Shown here piece by piece: positions 1 through 6,698 of a stretch of 10,133 nucleotides of DNA; the stretch's first letter is position 1, and each line of letters begins with the position of its first letter. A program made the translations under genes and the position numbers. The stretch comes from Planctomycetaceae bacterium UBA6163 (lineage in GTDB: Bacteria; Planctomycetota; Planctomycetia; Pirellulales; Pirellulaceae): positions 878 through 11,010 of the forward strand of contig DIUH01000353.1 in the NCBI GenBank assembly GCA_002428205.1, read 5' to 3'. The notes beneath the pieces are model-generated. The model had not been told where the DNA came from. It was given only the letters and a program-made list of their open reading frames with translations, and did no database searches.

Positions 1-3
1 TGG

Positions 4-1137
4 GTGTCGGATATTCGTGTTGCACTCTGGTTAGCAGCGGTTTCGGCGATTCCTGCCGGATTGATCGCGGCGGCCGCACTGTTTCCCATTCGTCGCCACG
101 CGCGAACGCTGGGTCTATTAGATCGCCCCGGCGGTCATAAATCTCACGTCACTCCGACTCCGCTCGGTGGCGGTATCGGGATCTGGTTGGGCGTTGTCCT
201 GACGATGCTCGCTGGCACGATCGCGGTGATGGTATTTCGCGGCAATCCCGATTTACAAGGCTACCTGCCGCCACGAATCGCACTTCATTTGGATGGCGTG
301 TGGTCGCGTGCCGGGCAATTGTGGGGATTGCTTGGCGGCGGCACGATTCTGGTCGCGCTGGGATTGATCGATGATAAACGCGGATTGCCGTGGCCGTTTC
401 GACTGGGAGTGCAAACGGCGGTCGCGGCCGCTGTTGTGCTCGGGTTGGGCTATTCGTTTACCGCATTTATTCCGCTGCCATGGTTGACCCAAGCGTTGTC
501 GGTGTTGTGGATCGTCGCGCTAATCAATTCATTCAACATGCTCGACAATATGGACGGGCTCAGTGGCGGGGTCGCTGCGATCGGTGCGACGGCGCTGGCG
601 ATCGTGATGATTTCGACTCCGGGCGCGGCGGGACAACCGCAATGGTTTGTCGCCACACTATTGATGGTGGTAACCGGAGCGTTATTAGGATTTTTGTTTC
701 ATAATCGTCCGCCGGCGAAAATCTTTATGGGCGACGGCGGCAGTTACTTCGTCGGTTTCCTGATCGCGGTCGCGACCTTGATGGCAACTTATGCGAATTA
801 TGAGAGTGGCACGCCGCATGCGGTCTTCGCACCTGTGTGTGCGATGGCCGTACCGTTGTATGACTTGACCACCGTGTTGTGGATACGGATTCGCGAAGGC
901 CGCAGCCCGTTTCAGGGCGACCAGAGGCATTTTTCACATCGTTTGGTGGCATTGGGATTGTCACGCGTCCAGGCCGTGTTGACGATTTATCTGGTAACGG
1001 CCACGTGCGGTTTGGCGGCGATCCTGTTAACCCGCGTTCAGGTCGATTCGGCGATCATGGTGATTGGGATCGTCTGCTGTATGTTGTTGCTGATCGTGAT
1101 ATTGGAATCGACCGGATGGCGAAAAGAAAACGAATAG
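4..1137 (+). CDS. WecA/MraY-family polyprenyl-phosphate sugar-1-phosphate transferase
   Basis: The 377-aa polytopic inner-membrane protein belongs to the family that moves a sugar-1-phosphate (GlcNAc or similar) from a UDP-sugar to undecaprenyl phosphate, the first membrane step of O-antigen or exopolysaccharide synthesis. Visible signatures are the HKSHVTPTPLGGG loop after the first membrane segment (45-57), the DDK pair (D123, D124), NMLDNMDGLSGG (178-189) and FMGDGGS (241-247). The aspartates of these motifs bind Mg2+ and substrate in the family. GDQRHFSHRL (305-314) matches the His-rich cytoplasmic loop typical of WecA-like enzymes. About ten hydrophobic segments are present and the length is normal. 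The start used is GTG at position 4, directly before the first membrane helix. The frame stays open to the window edge, so a start further upstream is possible. The 3' end overlaps the ligase gene by 22 nt, which suggests coupled translation. The sugar specificity cannot be read from the sequence. Confidence 0.92.
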   Translation: MSDIRVALWLAAVSAIPAGLIAAAALFPIRRHARTLGLLDRPGGHKSHVTPTPLGGGIGIWLGVVLTMLAGTIAVMVFRGNPDLQGYLPPRIALHLDGVWSRAGQLWGLLGGGTILVALGLIDDKRGLPWPFRLGVQTAVAAAVVLGLGYSFTAFIPLPWLTQALSVLWIVALINSFNMLDNMDGLSGGVAAIGATALAIVMISTPGAAGQPQWFVATLLMVVTGALLGFLFHNRPPAKIFMGDGGSYFVGFLIAVATLMATYANYESGTPHAVFAPVCAMAVPLYDLTTVLWIRIREGRSPFQGDQRHFSHRLVALGLSRVQAVLTIYLVTATCGLAAILLTRVQVDSAIMVIGIVCCMLLLIVILESTGWRKENE

Positions 1138-3464
1138 CCGTTGGATCGGTCCAACCCGATGTCGGCGGACGATTCTCCGCCGCACAGGCAACGGTCGGGC
1201 CAGCGCCATCGCTCTTCACACCCGAAAAGCTGTTCGGCTTTGCCGCCGGACTGATTGCTGCGGCGATCATCTTTGCGGCCTACTGGCCAGCGGACAGCAC
1301 CGAAGTTCAGACCGGCGCGGCGCGATACTTGGCCGGAATGTTGATCATCGCTGGCGGGATCGCGATTGTTGTGCGGCCGCTTTGGAACGAACCCGGTGTG
1401 AGTCGCGCCGATAAAGTGATCGACACTGCCGCTTGGGGACTAGCGTTATCGATGGTGATATCGACCTGGATCAACGCTGACGGTTCCAACTTGCGATTGG
1501 GCGTCAACGAAATGTGGTGGTGGGTTGCTGCGGCGGCCCTGTTATCGGCTGCGCGGCGAATCTGCCTTTGTCCCAACGTGTCGATTGTATTCTTTCATTT
1601 AATCATTTCTGTAACATTAGCGGTCGCTGTTTTTGGGTGGCACCAGCAGTTGATCGGTATTCCGGCGATGATCGAAATGTATGAATCCGACCCTGAAGCG
1701 ATGTTGCGGGCCGCTGGGATTCAAGCGACTGAAGGGTCGGGGTTAAGGATCGTTTTTCACAATCGACTTTATGATGGCGGACCGACCGGCACTTTTGCGC
1801 TGGCCAATTCGATGGCTGCGCTGTTGGTCGGCGGGCTGGTCGTTATGTTAGGTTTATCAATCCAACGATGGACGACGATGACGGCGGCTCAGAAGGTTGG
1901 CTGGGCGATCGCGATTGTGATTGTTGGCGGGATGTTGGTCGCATCGCGCAGCCGTTCAGCCGCCGGATCCTTACTGGTTGTAACCGCTATTGCGCTGACC
2001 CGTCGTTGGTGGGATGGACGGATCTTGACGATCGCAAAGGCTAGCGCGGCGGCGGGCGGAGTGATCGCGATTTTAGCTGCGGTCGCGTGGCGGTTTGGCA
2101 GGAATACTGAATGGATTGGACAAGCGCCGGCATCGTTAGAAGTGAGATGGCGGTATTGGATCGCGAGCATCAAGATGATCGCACAGTCGCCGTTGTTTGG
2201 AGTCGGGCCGGGGCAATTCAAGGCACGTTATGAGCTGTATCGCGCGGATGCTTCGACCGAACAGATCGCGGATCCTCATAACTGGTTTTGGCAGATTGCC
2301 ACGACCGGTGGATTGGTGGCGGTGATCATCGCGTTGGTACTGATCGCGGCAATCCTTTGGCGTCTTCGCGAGCCGGTGAACATCGCTTCCGCCACGATCG
2401 GATTTCAGCCGGTCGTGCTTTACCGCGGTGCCGGAGTCGCAGTCGCCATGATTTGGATCGGCGGGGCGATGGTCGGTTACCTGCCGACGATCGACGCGGG
2501 GATGTTGGCAACGGTCGCGGGCGGGGCGATCGTTTGGCTGGCGATCCGAAGCGATCAAGAGTCCGTCGACAGCGAATCGCCCAGTTATAAGATTACGCCG
2601 CAGCGGATTGCGGGTTATGCGGTGTTGGCAATGGCGATCGACCTAATGGCCGCAGGCGGATTGATCGTCCCCGGCGTGGCGACTGCGTTGTGGTTGTTGA
2701 TTGCGATCGCCTGTACACAGGCGGTTCCACAGTCAACGGGCGATGACACGGCTTTGTCGCCTGTTGCGACAACCAATCGAACGCGCGTTGTCATCGGCGG
2801 CGCGGTAACGATGATTTTGATCGCTTGGTATATGACGGCGATTTTGCCGATCGAGCAAGCGAGGGCTGCCAAGGGACGGTTTGAAGTCGCGTGGGGACAG
2901 GGGCGAGTTGGTGAAGCGGAATCAGCGCTGCGACAAGCCGCGTCGGCCGACCGCTGGGACGCGGAACCGATGATGCAACTAGCGGCGGTTTTGTCACAGG
3001 CTGCGGTCGCCGAACCGCAAAACCGGCAGCGATGGGAAGCGGAATTGCAACTGGTTCAGGCGGAAGCGATTAAGCGTGTGGGGAATGATCCGGTTGCGTT
3101 TCGCCAGCTTGGCGATGGGCAATTGCGGTTATTTCAGCGGTACGGCGAAATCGGCGCGCTAAAATCGGCCGAATCGCTGTTCAGCCGAGCGACTTCGTTG
3201 GCCCCGGCGCATGAAGCCTACGCGGCACAACTGGCAGAGATCTACCGCCAATTGGGTGACCAGCGATCCGAAACTTGGGCTGAGCGGGCGGTGACGTTGT
3301 CAGCAGCCGGTGGTTATTATGAGCGTTCGTTGCCGTTCGTGGTGGTCATGCCGGCTCAGTTTATTGGCGAATCGGTTGTGCAGGGCGAAGTCCGTCGGCC
3401 AGCGTCGGAAGTGTTGCCACTTATGTTTCAACCGCAACGCCAGCAACCAGGCACAGCGAACTGA
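1116..3464 (+). CDS. O-antigen ligase/polymerase (Wzy_C-type) with C-terminal TPR-like region
   Basis: This is a 782-aa polytopic protein starting at ATG 1116 (MAKRKRIAVG). The open frame extends upstream to 879, but that part only shadows the preceding gene. The first ~580 residues hold about 14 hydrophobic segments. A long periplasmic-type loop (about 180-225) precedes a GTFALANSMA segment (225-234). An arginine-rich SRSRS motif (277-281) follows the next helix. A second loop carries SPLFGVGPGQF and DPHNWFWQ (H388) before another membrane helix. Arginine and histidine in such loops are conserved in WaaL/Wzy enzymes, which join or extend lipid-linked glycans on the periplasmic side. Residues about 581-731 are Ala-rich paired helices resembling tetratricopeptide repeats, an arrangement common in Wzy_C proteins of several phyla. 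No strong Shine-Dalgarno is seen, so coupling to the overlapping upstream gene is likely. Whether it is a ligase or a polymerase cannot be decided. Confidence 0.85.
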   Translation: MAKRKRIAVGSVQPDVGGRFSAAQATVGPAPSLFTPEKLFGFAAGLIAAAIIFAAYWPADSTEVQTGAARYLAGMLIIAGGIAIVVRPLWNEPGVSRADKVIDTAAWGLALSMVISTWINADGSNLRLGVNEMWWWVAAAALLSAARRICLCPNVSIVFFHLIISVTLAVAVFGWHQQLIGIPAMIEMYESDPEAMLRAAGIQATEGSGLRIVFHNRLYDGGPTGTFALANSMAALLVGGLVVMLGLSIQRWTTMTAAQKVGWAIAIVIVGGMLVASRSRSAAGSLLVVTAIALTRRWWDGRILTIAKASAAAGGVIAILAAVAWRFGRNTEWIGQAPASLEVRWRYWIASIKMIAQSPLFGVGPGQFKARYELYRADASTEQIADPHNWFWQIATTGGLVAVIIALVLIAAILWRLREPVNIASATIGFQPVVLYRGAGVAVAMIWIGGAMVGYLPTIDAGMLATVAGGAIVWLAIRSDQESVDSESPSYKITPQRIAGYAVLAMAIDLMAAGGLIVPGVATALWLLIAIACTQAVPQSTGDDTALSPVATTNRTRVVIGGAVTMILIAWYMTAILPIEQARAAKGRFEVAWGQGRVGEAESALRQAASADRWDAEPMMQLAAVLSQAAVAEPQNRQRWEAELQLVQAEAIKRVGNDPVAFRQLGDGQLRLFQRYGEIGALKSAESLFSRATSLAPAHEAYAAQLAEIYRQLGDQRSETWAERAVTLSAAGGYYERSLPFVVVMPAQFIGESVVQGEVRRPASEVLPLMFQPQRQQPGTAN

Positions 3465-3509
3465 TCCAATTGCACGGGCGTAAAACGGTCGGCCGTACTC
3501 ATTCGAATC

Positions 3510-3513
3510 GAGG
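3510..3513 (+). promoter_or_regulatory. Ribosome binding site for the DUF1573 gene
   Basis: GAGG lies 9 nt before the GTG at 3523. It supports that non-ATG start, which is also directly followed by a hydrophobic N-terminal segment. The 58-nt gap after the ligase stop holds no obvious terminator, so co-transcription is plausible. Confidence 0.5.
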
Positions 3514-3522
3514 TTTTTTAGC

Positions 3523-4767
3523 GTGTTAAAAGCATTCGGGTTGGCTATTTTTGCCGCAATGGTTGGTATGGGATGTGGCTGGTTTGTTCACACATCCAAC
3601 TTTAACGTTGAATCGGAGTTCGGTCCGTTCAAGCCTGGCGATCGCGAAGTTTCAGAGCGGATCGAGTCTGTAAAACGTGAGATTCCGCCTGACCAATTAC
3701 CCAAATTGGAAGTCGTCGGTGGCGAGCAATTCGACTTTGGCGTGATGGAGCCGGGTGCTGAGGGGAAACATTCGTTCGTGGTTCGAAACGTCGGCAAAGG
3801 GCCATTGGAACTGGAGGTTGCCGGATCGACATGCAAGTGTACGGTCGGATCTCTGAAGAAGTCGACGTTAGAACCGGGGGAACAGACGGAGATCGACCTC
3901 ACCTGGGTGACAAAATCGACGGGCGAGGAGTTTGGGCAATCGGCAATCTTGAAGACGAACGATCCGACCCGCGGAGAGCTGAACTTAGTGATCCGCGGCC
4001 GCGTGATCAGTTCAATGACCATGGTGCCACGAACATTCTCATTTGGCGAAGTCGAATCCGGCGAAACGATCGTTCTGGAATCGGTGGTGTATAGCTTCAG
4101 CAAAACGCCGATCGTGGCGGTCAGGCAATCTTTCAGCGACCCTGACGTGACGGGGCGATCGACCTTTTCGGTCGAAGAGATCAGCGTAGATAGTACCGGG
4201 AACCAGGAGTTGAAGTCGGCAACTCAGGCGTTTAAGGTCCGAATCGAGATCATGCCCGGGCTCCGCCAGGGGCCGCTTCGAGACAACTTTGAGTTTGGCT
4301 TTGCGCCCAAATCGGCAGTGGGGGCTGACGGAAACTTCGACGAAGACGTGCTGTTCAAGTTCTATGCAGAAACATCAGGTCGAATTGTCGGTGCGATCAC
4401 CCTGCTGGAAAACCGTCGAGTGTTCAACGGCGAAAGCGGATATTATTACACGATTGGCGAAGTGGAACCCAAGAGCGAAACGCCTTATCGTGCGAACATT
4501 ATGCTGCGAGGGCCCAAACGCAATTCGATCAAGTTGTCTATCGGTGATGTGCAGCCCAAGGGGATTCTAAGAGCCGAATTGGGTGAACCGTTGGGACGCA
4601 GCACAACAGTTGTCGTTCCACTGACGCTGTCAATCGACCCTGCGGCTGAACCGATCGACCGAATGGGACGCGGCAATGAAGATTATGGGACGGTATCGAT
4701 CGAGACCGACGACCCAACCATGTCGCCGCTGTTACTGAAGGTACGATTTCAAGTGCCTAAACGGTGA
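3523..4767 (+). CDS. Membrane-anchored DUF1573 (Ig-like/ASH-type) protein
   Basis: The 414-aa protein starts at GTG with a Shine-Dalgarno-like GAGG nearby. Residues 3-23 are a single hydrophobic segment acting as a signal anchor or signal peptide. Cys18 follows GMG, which is a poor lipobox, so a lipoprotein is less likely. Residues about 65-160 form a DUF1573 domain: FDFGVMEPGAEGKHSFVVRN, then a Cys pair in STCKCTV (C104, C106), LEPGE, and a KTNDPTRGELNLVIRG end. The family normally shows a similar SCGCT-like knot. Two further beta-rich segments follow (about 163-285 and 295-412). The last also ends in a SIETDDPTMSPLLLKVRF pattern that resembles the DUF1573 end, suggesting repeated Ig-like domains. 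The molecular role of DUF1573 is unknown. Its place behind two glycan-assembly genes suggests an envelope or polysaccharide-export partner, by context only. Confidence 0.85.
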   Translation: MLKAFGLAIFAAMVGMGCGWFVHTSNFNVESEFGPFKPGDREVSERIESVKREIPPDQLPKLEVVGGEQFDFGVMEPGAEGKHSFVVRNVGKGPLELEVAGSTCKCTVGSLKKSTLEPGEQTEIDLTWVTKSTGEEFGQSAILKTNDPTRGELNLVIRGRVISSMTMVPRTFSFGEVESGETIVLESVVYSFSKTPIVAVRQSFSDPDVTGRSTFSVEEISVDSTGNQELKSATQAFKVRIEIMPGLRQGPLRDNFEFGFAPKSAVGADGNFDEDVLFKFYAETSGRIVGAITLLENRRVFNGESGYYYTIGEVEPKSETPYRANIMLRGPKRNSIKLSIGDVQPKGILRAELGEPLGRSTTVVVPLTLSIDPAAEPIDRMGRGNEDYGTVSIETDDPTMSPLLLKVRFQVPKR

Positions 4768-4804
4768 GAAGTGCCTAGACGGTAAGCAGTGCCTAAACCG
4801 TAAC
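4751..4804 (+). repeat. 18-bp tandem repeat, three units, spanning a stop codon
   Basis: Units at 4751-4768, 4769-4786 and 4787-4804 share the core AGTGCCTA-ACSGTRA. Because 18 bp is six codons, the frame is kept and every unit ends in a stop in the DUF1573 frame: (Q)VPKR-TGA, EVPRR-TAA, AVPKP-TAA. It reads as tandem duplication of the gene's last six codons. Units 2 and 3 fall in the 46-bp gap before the convergent regulator gene. Confidence 0.85.
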
Positions 4805-4813
4805 CGTCACCGC

Positions 4814-5500
4814 CTATTCGTCATCTTCGCCAGCAGCAACCGTATCGACCGGTTGCTCCATGGGGGCGTATCCGATGCGGGCTAGTTTCCAAATCAGATC
4901 GGGAACCGACGCTACGTTCATTTTTTCCAAAATCGCCTTGCGGCGCAGATCGACGGTGCGTGGGCTGATTTCGCAAAGGTGAGAAATCTTTTTGTTCGTC
5001 ACGCCACGGATCAAAAGGTTCATCACGGCGATTTCGCTTGATGAAAGCATCAGGAATCGACCGTTGATCGCACTGACTTCGCAGTGGTCAATATAGGCCT
5101 GCTCGCTCTTTTCAAGCGCTTGGACAATCCGCTCCCATAATTCCTGGTCGCGGTAGGGCTTGCAAAGCACCGTGAACGCTTCTCCCGCCATCGCTTCGAC
5201 AGCCATTGTGAAATCAGCGTATGCAGTGATGATGATACAGGGGAGGGTTGAATACTTCCCGCGGGTCCTTTCCAACACCGCCAGTCCGCTCATTCCCTTC
5301 ATCCTGACATCAACCACGGCAACTGCGATGCCAGCCTGCCATGTCTCCAAGAAGTCGACAAACTGCTCGCCCGATTCAAACTGCTGGTACCTGAGTCCCA
5401 TCGCGCTGACCAGCGCTGAAAGCGACTCGCGCACGTCGGCTTCGTCGTCAACAATGAAGACAATTCCATCCGAAGCCCATCTGCTCATCCGATTACTCAC
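4814..5500 (-). CDS. FixJ-like response regulator (receiver + LuxR-type HTH)
   Basis: This is a 228-aa cytoplasmic transcription regulator. The receiver domain (about 12-130) has the acidic pair D18/D19, phospho-acceptor D64 in AVVDVRMKGMSG, T92 in IITAYAD, and K114 in LCKPYRDQEL. The last motif is a hallmark of the FixJ/NarL-like branch. A linker leads to a LuxR-type helix-turn-helix (about 152-205: LSSSEIAVMNLLIRG, NKKISHLCEISPRTVDLRRK, ILEKMNVASVPDLI). The C-terminus is an acidic tail ending GEDDE. The longest start is GTG 5500. ATG 5488 (codon 5) is an equally likely start, and neither has a good Shine-Dalgarno. The gene converges on the DUF1573 gene with 46 bp between stops and faces 1.2 kb of non-coding DNA upstream. 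Targets are unknown. The histidine kinase at 6699 is the natural partner candidate, by proximity only. Confidence 0.9.
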   Translation of the reverse strand: MSNRMSRWASDGIVFIVDDEADVRESLSALVSAMGLRYQQFESGEQFVDFLETWQAGIAVAVVDVRMKGMSGLAVLERTRGKYSTLPCIIITAYADFTMAVEAMAGEAFTVLCKPYRDQELWERIVQALEKSEQAYIDHCEVSAINGRFLMLSSSEIAVMNLLIRGVTNKKISHLCEISPRTVDLRRKAILEKMNVASVPDLIWKLARIGYAPMEQPVDTVAAGEDDE

Positions 5501-5517
5501 TGATGTTTTTTGTTAGG

Positions 5518-5530
5518 GTCAGGCCCCGAC
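5518..5530. promoter_or_regulatory. Palindromic site just upstream of the regulator gene
   Basis: GTCAGGCCCCGAC is an odd-length palindrome with one mismatched pair. It sits 18-30 bp upstream of the GTG start at 5500, a position where an autoregulatory operator could act. This rests on symmetry and position only. Confidence 0.25.
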
Positions 5531-5589
5531 GCTACCACAAAACAATCATTCCGTTTGCGGCATACCTAAGGGGCATCGTGTTAGACGGA

Positions 5590-5620
5590 CGTTTTGCCAA
5601 GCACCGTCGTTTGGCCAAGC
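5590..5620. repeat. Imperfect 13-bp direct repeat, period 18
   Basis: CGTTTTGCCAAGC (5590-5602) and CGTTTGGCCAAGC (5608-5620) differ at one base. The second contains the 8-bp palindrome TTGGCCAA. They lie 90-120 bp upstream of the regulator gene and could be paired protein-binding sites. The period of 18 bp is not an integral number of helical turns. Confidence 0.35.
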
Positions 5621-5639
5621 GGGAAAATACTGCCATGCG

Positions 5640-5659
5640 GTTAATCGTTCAAGGTTAAC
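5640..5659. promoter_or_regulatory. GTTAA-N10-TTAAC dyad, operator candidate
   Basis: This 20-bp dyad also reads as direct GTTAA repeats with a 14-bp period (5640 and 5654). The 10-mer TGCGGTTAAT at 5636-5645 recurs on the minus strand at 6221-6230, inside a second GTTAA-N14-TTAAC dyad (6203-6226). Such matches are not rare by chance in 1.2 kb, so confidence is low. Confidence 0.25.
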
Positions 5660-5690
5660 AGTGGCCCCATCCGCACGCATAATCACATTG

Positions 5691-5730
5691 GATCATTGCG
5701 TGATCGCGCACCAAGCGTGCTCGATGCAAT
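5691..5730. other. Structured element with two alternative stems
   Basis: Structure A is a 13-bp interrupted stem. ATTGC (5695-5699), ATCG (5703-5706) and GCAC (5708-5711) pair with GTGC (5717-5720), CGAT (5722-5725) and GCAAT (5726-5730) around the loop CAAGC, leaving a 3-nt bulge and one mismatch. Structure B is GATCA (5691-5695) with TGATC (5701-5705), which excludes part of A. TTGACG, a good -35-like hexamer, follows at 5731, but no convincing -10 is in register. It could be a protein-binding dyad, an RNA switch or chance. Confidence 0.35.
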
Positions 5731-5945
5731 TTGACGCAAACGGTAGAGCGCTTCTCATGCCAACCACCATTTTATTCTAACAACATTGCATGAATCTTAT
5801 TTCGTCTCATGTGTCTTTAGCGTTCTGTCGCATCAGACGACGCAGTTTGAACGGTGATGAAGCAAGGCGGTTGAGCCCGATTCTCGCAGGGGTTTTTGAA
5901 AAATGACCGCCCAACGGGTCCCTTCAAATGTACACTAGATTGAGA

Positions 5946-5955
5946 ATTACGTAAT
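5946..5955. promoter_or_regulatory. Perfect palindrome ATTACGTAAT
   Basis: This 10-bp perfect palindrome lies in the A+T-richer part of the divergent intergenic region. Symmetric TACGTA-cored sites suit dimeric helix-turn-helix regulators. I find no second copy in the window, and no regulator can be assigned. Confidence 0.25.
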
Positions 5956-5963
5956 AGGCCATC

Positions 5964-5987
5964 GGCTAAGGTGTAGCCAGTGCTACA
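5964..5987. other. Two overlapping, mutually exclusive small hairpins
   Basis: GGCTA (5964-5968) can pair with TAGCC (5974-5978). Alternatively TGTAGC (5972-5977) can pair with GCTACA (5982-5987) around a CAGT loop. The two share the TAGC segment. An A-run follows on the plus strand, so it is not a plus-strand intrinsic terminator. Function is unknown. Confidence 0.25.
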
Positions 5988-6435
5988 AAAAACTTGTGAA
6001 TCGAATCTCTTGTTGGCTATTAGCTTTTATCCATTTGGGCCGGCCAGTTTGCGTCAATTCCCCGCATGTGCGCGACTCAAGAACACCAACAGGGGGACAC
6101 CGAAGCAGCATTGAAATTTGTCTGCAGGTTGGTGTCGAGTTTATGCGCATCAATGATGCCGATGATTATGAAGCCCAATCCATAAATTAAATGACCAAAA
6201 CAGTTAAAAATAACGCGGGCATTAACCGCACACCCCCTTGCTGGGACGATTTTCCATGCCGTTGCGGAAGCTGAAAAAGTGGCATCGACTTTGCGGCCTG
6301 CGACATTGAACCGTACCGATTTCGGGTAGGATGTCCAACGGTGTGAAAAGATTGAAAAGCCAGAAAAGCCACCTGCTTGAAGTTCCGCCTTGGTGCAACG
6401 TGGTTCGACGCGAAACAGATCGATTAAGCAATGAG

Positions 6436-6530
6436 CGATAAATAAGTGTCGGGACCTTTTCTGCAGAGCACCCTTCGGGGCGCTTCGCGGGAAAAGGTAC
6501 CGGACTTTTGTCTATCGACCGATCCTAAGC
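6436..6530 (+). repeat. Dispersed palindromic repeat, copy 1
   Basis: This is a ~90-bp element, nearly identical in its left half and core to the copy at 8000-8093. The left arm (TAAGTGTCGGGACCTTTTC, 6443-6461) pairs with GAAAAGGTACCGGAC (6491-6505), giving 11 Watson-Crick pairs, one G-T wobble and one internal mismatch. The arms enclose two mini-hairpins: CCC-TTC-GGG (6471-6479) and CGC-TTC-GCG (6481-6489). The right end CTATCGACCGATCCTAAGC is shared with copy 2 with small changes. No coding capacity. It resembles a REP- or MITE-like element. Confidence 0.85.
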
Positions 6531-6687
6531 CGCGAAATGTTTTTCCATGGCTTCCGACAACTTCTTGAGTTGCCAGTCTGAGGTTCCGCGCGACTCGGTT
6601 TATTAAATGTCAGCGTTCAGCAAAGCGATCCAATATCGATTCGGACCGCCGCAAGGGAACCGAGCCATTCAGGACGTCGACCGAATC

Positions 6688-6693
6688 AGAGGG
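6688..6693 (+). promoter_or_regulatory. Ribosome binding site for the histidine kinase
   Basis: AGAGGG lies 5 nt before ATG 6699 and supports that start. A convincing promoter is not seen between the repeat and this site. TATTAAAT at 6601 is a weak -10-like match without a matching -35. Confidence 0.5.
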
Positions 6694-6698
6694 CAATC

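Larger units (their letters stand above)
5501..6698. other. 1.2-kb gene-free divergent intergenic region
   Basis: This stretch lies between the 5' ends of the regulator and the kinase. Its only open frames are short (64-69 aa), lack family features and have no ribosome site I trust. It is visibly more A+T-rich than the genes, especially around 5760-5820. It contains several small inverted and direct repeats, listed separately, and one copy of a dispersed palindromic repeat. I see no tRNA and no recognised riboswitch. An unannotated small RNA is possible but not shown. Confidence 0.65.

Noticed and set aside
879..1115. N-terminal 79-aa extension of the ligase reading frame
   Set aside because: It lies entirely inside the WecA-like gene, its sequence is Arg/Asp/Gly-rich like a frame shadow, and ATG 1116 directly precedes a normal cytoplasmic start and first membrane helix.
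3538..3578. Lipoprotein signal at Cys18 of the DUF1573 protein
   Set aside because: The residues before the Cys are GMG, without the Leu/Val usual at -3, so a signal anchor or ordinary signal peptide is more likely.
5595..5600. TTGGCA as a -35 box for the regulator gene on the minus strand
   Set aside because: No acceptable -10 hexamer falls 16-18 bp downstream, and no sigma-54 -12 GC element fits either.
5996..6190. 64-aa open frame on the plus strand in the large intergenic region
   Set aside because: It starts at GTG with no ribosome site, has no domain or membrane pattern and odd composition. A real gene cannot be supported.
6187..6431. Overlapping 61- and 69-aa minus-strand frames
   Set aside because: They overlap each other in different frames, have no recognisable features, and look like chance openings in non-coding DNA.
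6547..6606. 19-codon frame (MASDNFLSCQSEVPRDSVY) after repeat copy 1, possible leader peptide
   Set aside because: No Shine-Dalgarno precedes it and there is no run of regulatory codons or coupled attenuator. Short frames like this arise by chance.
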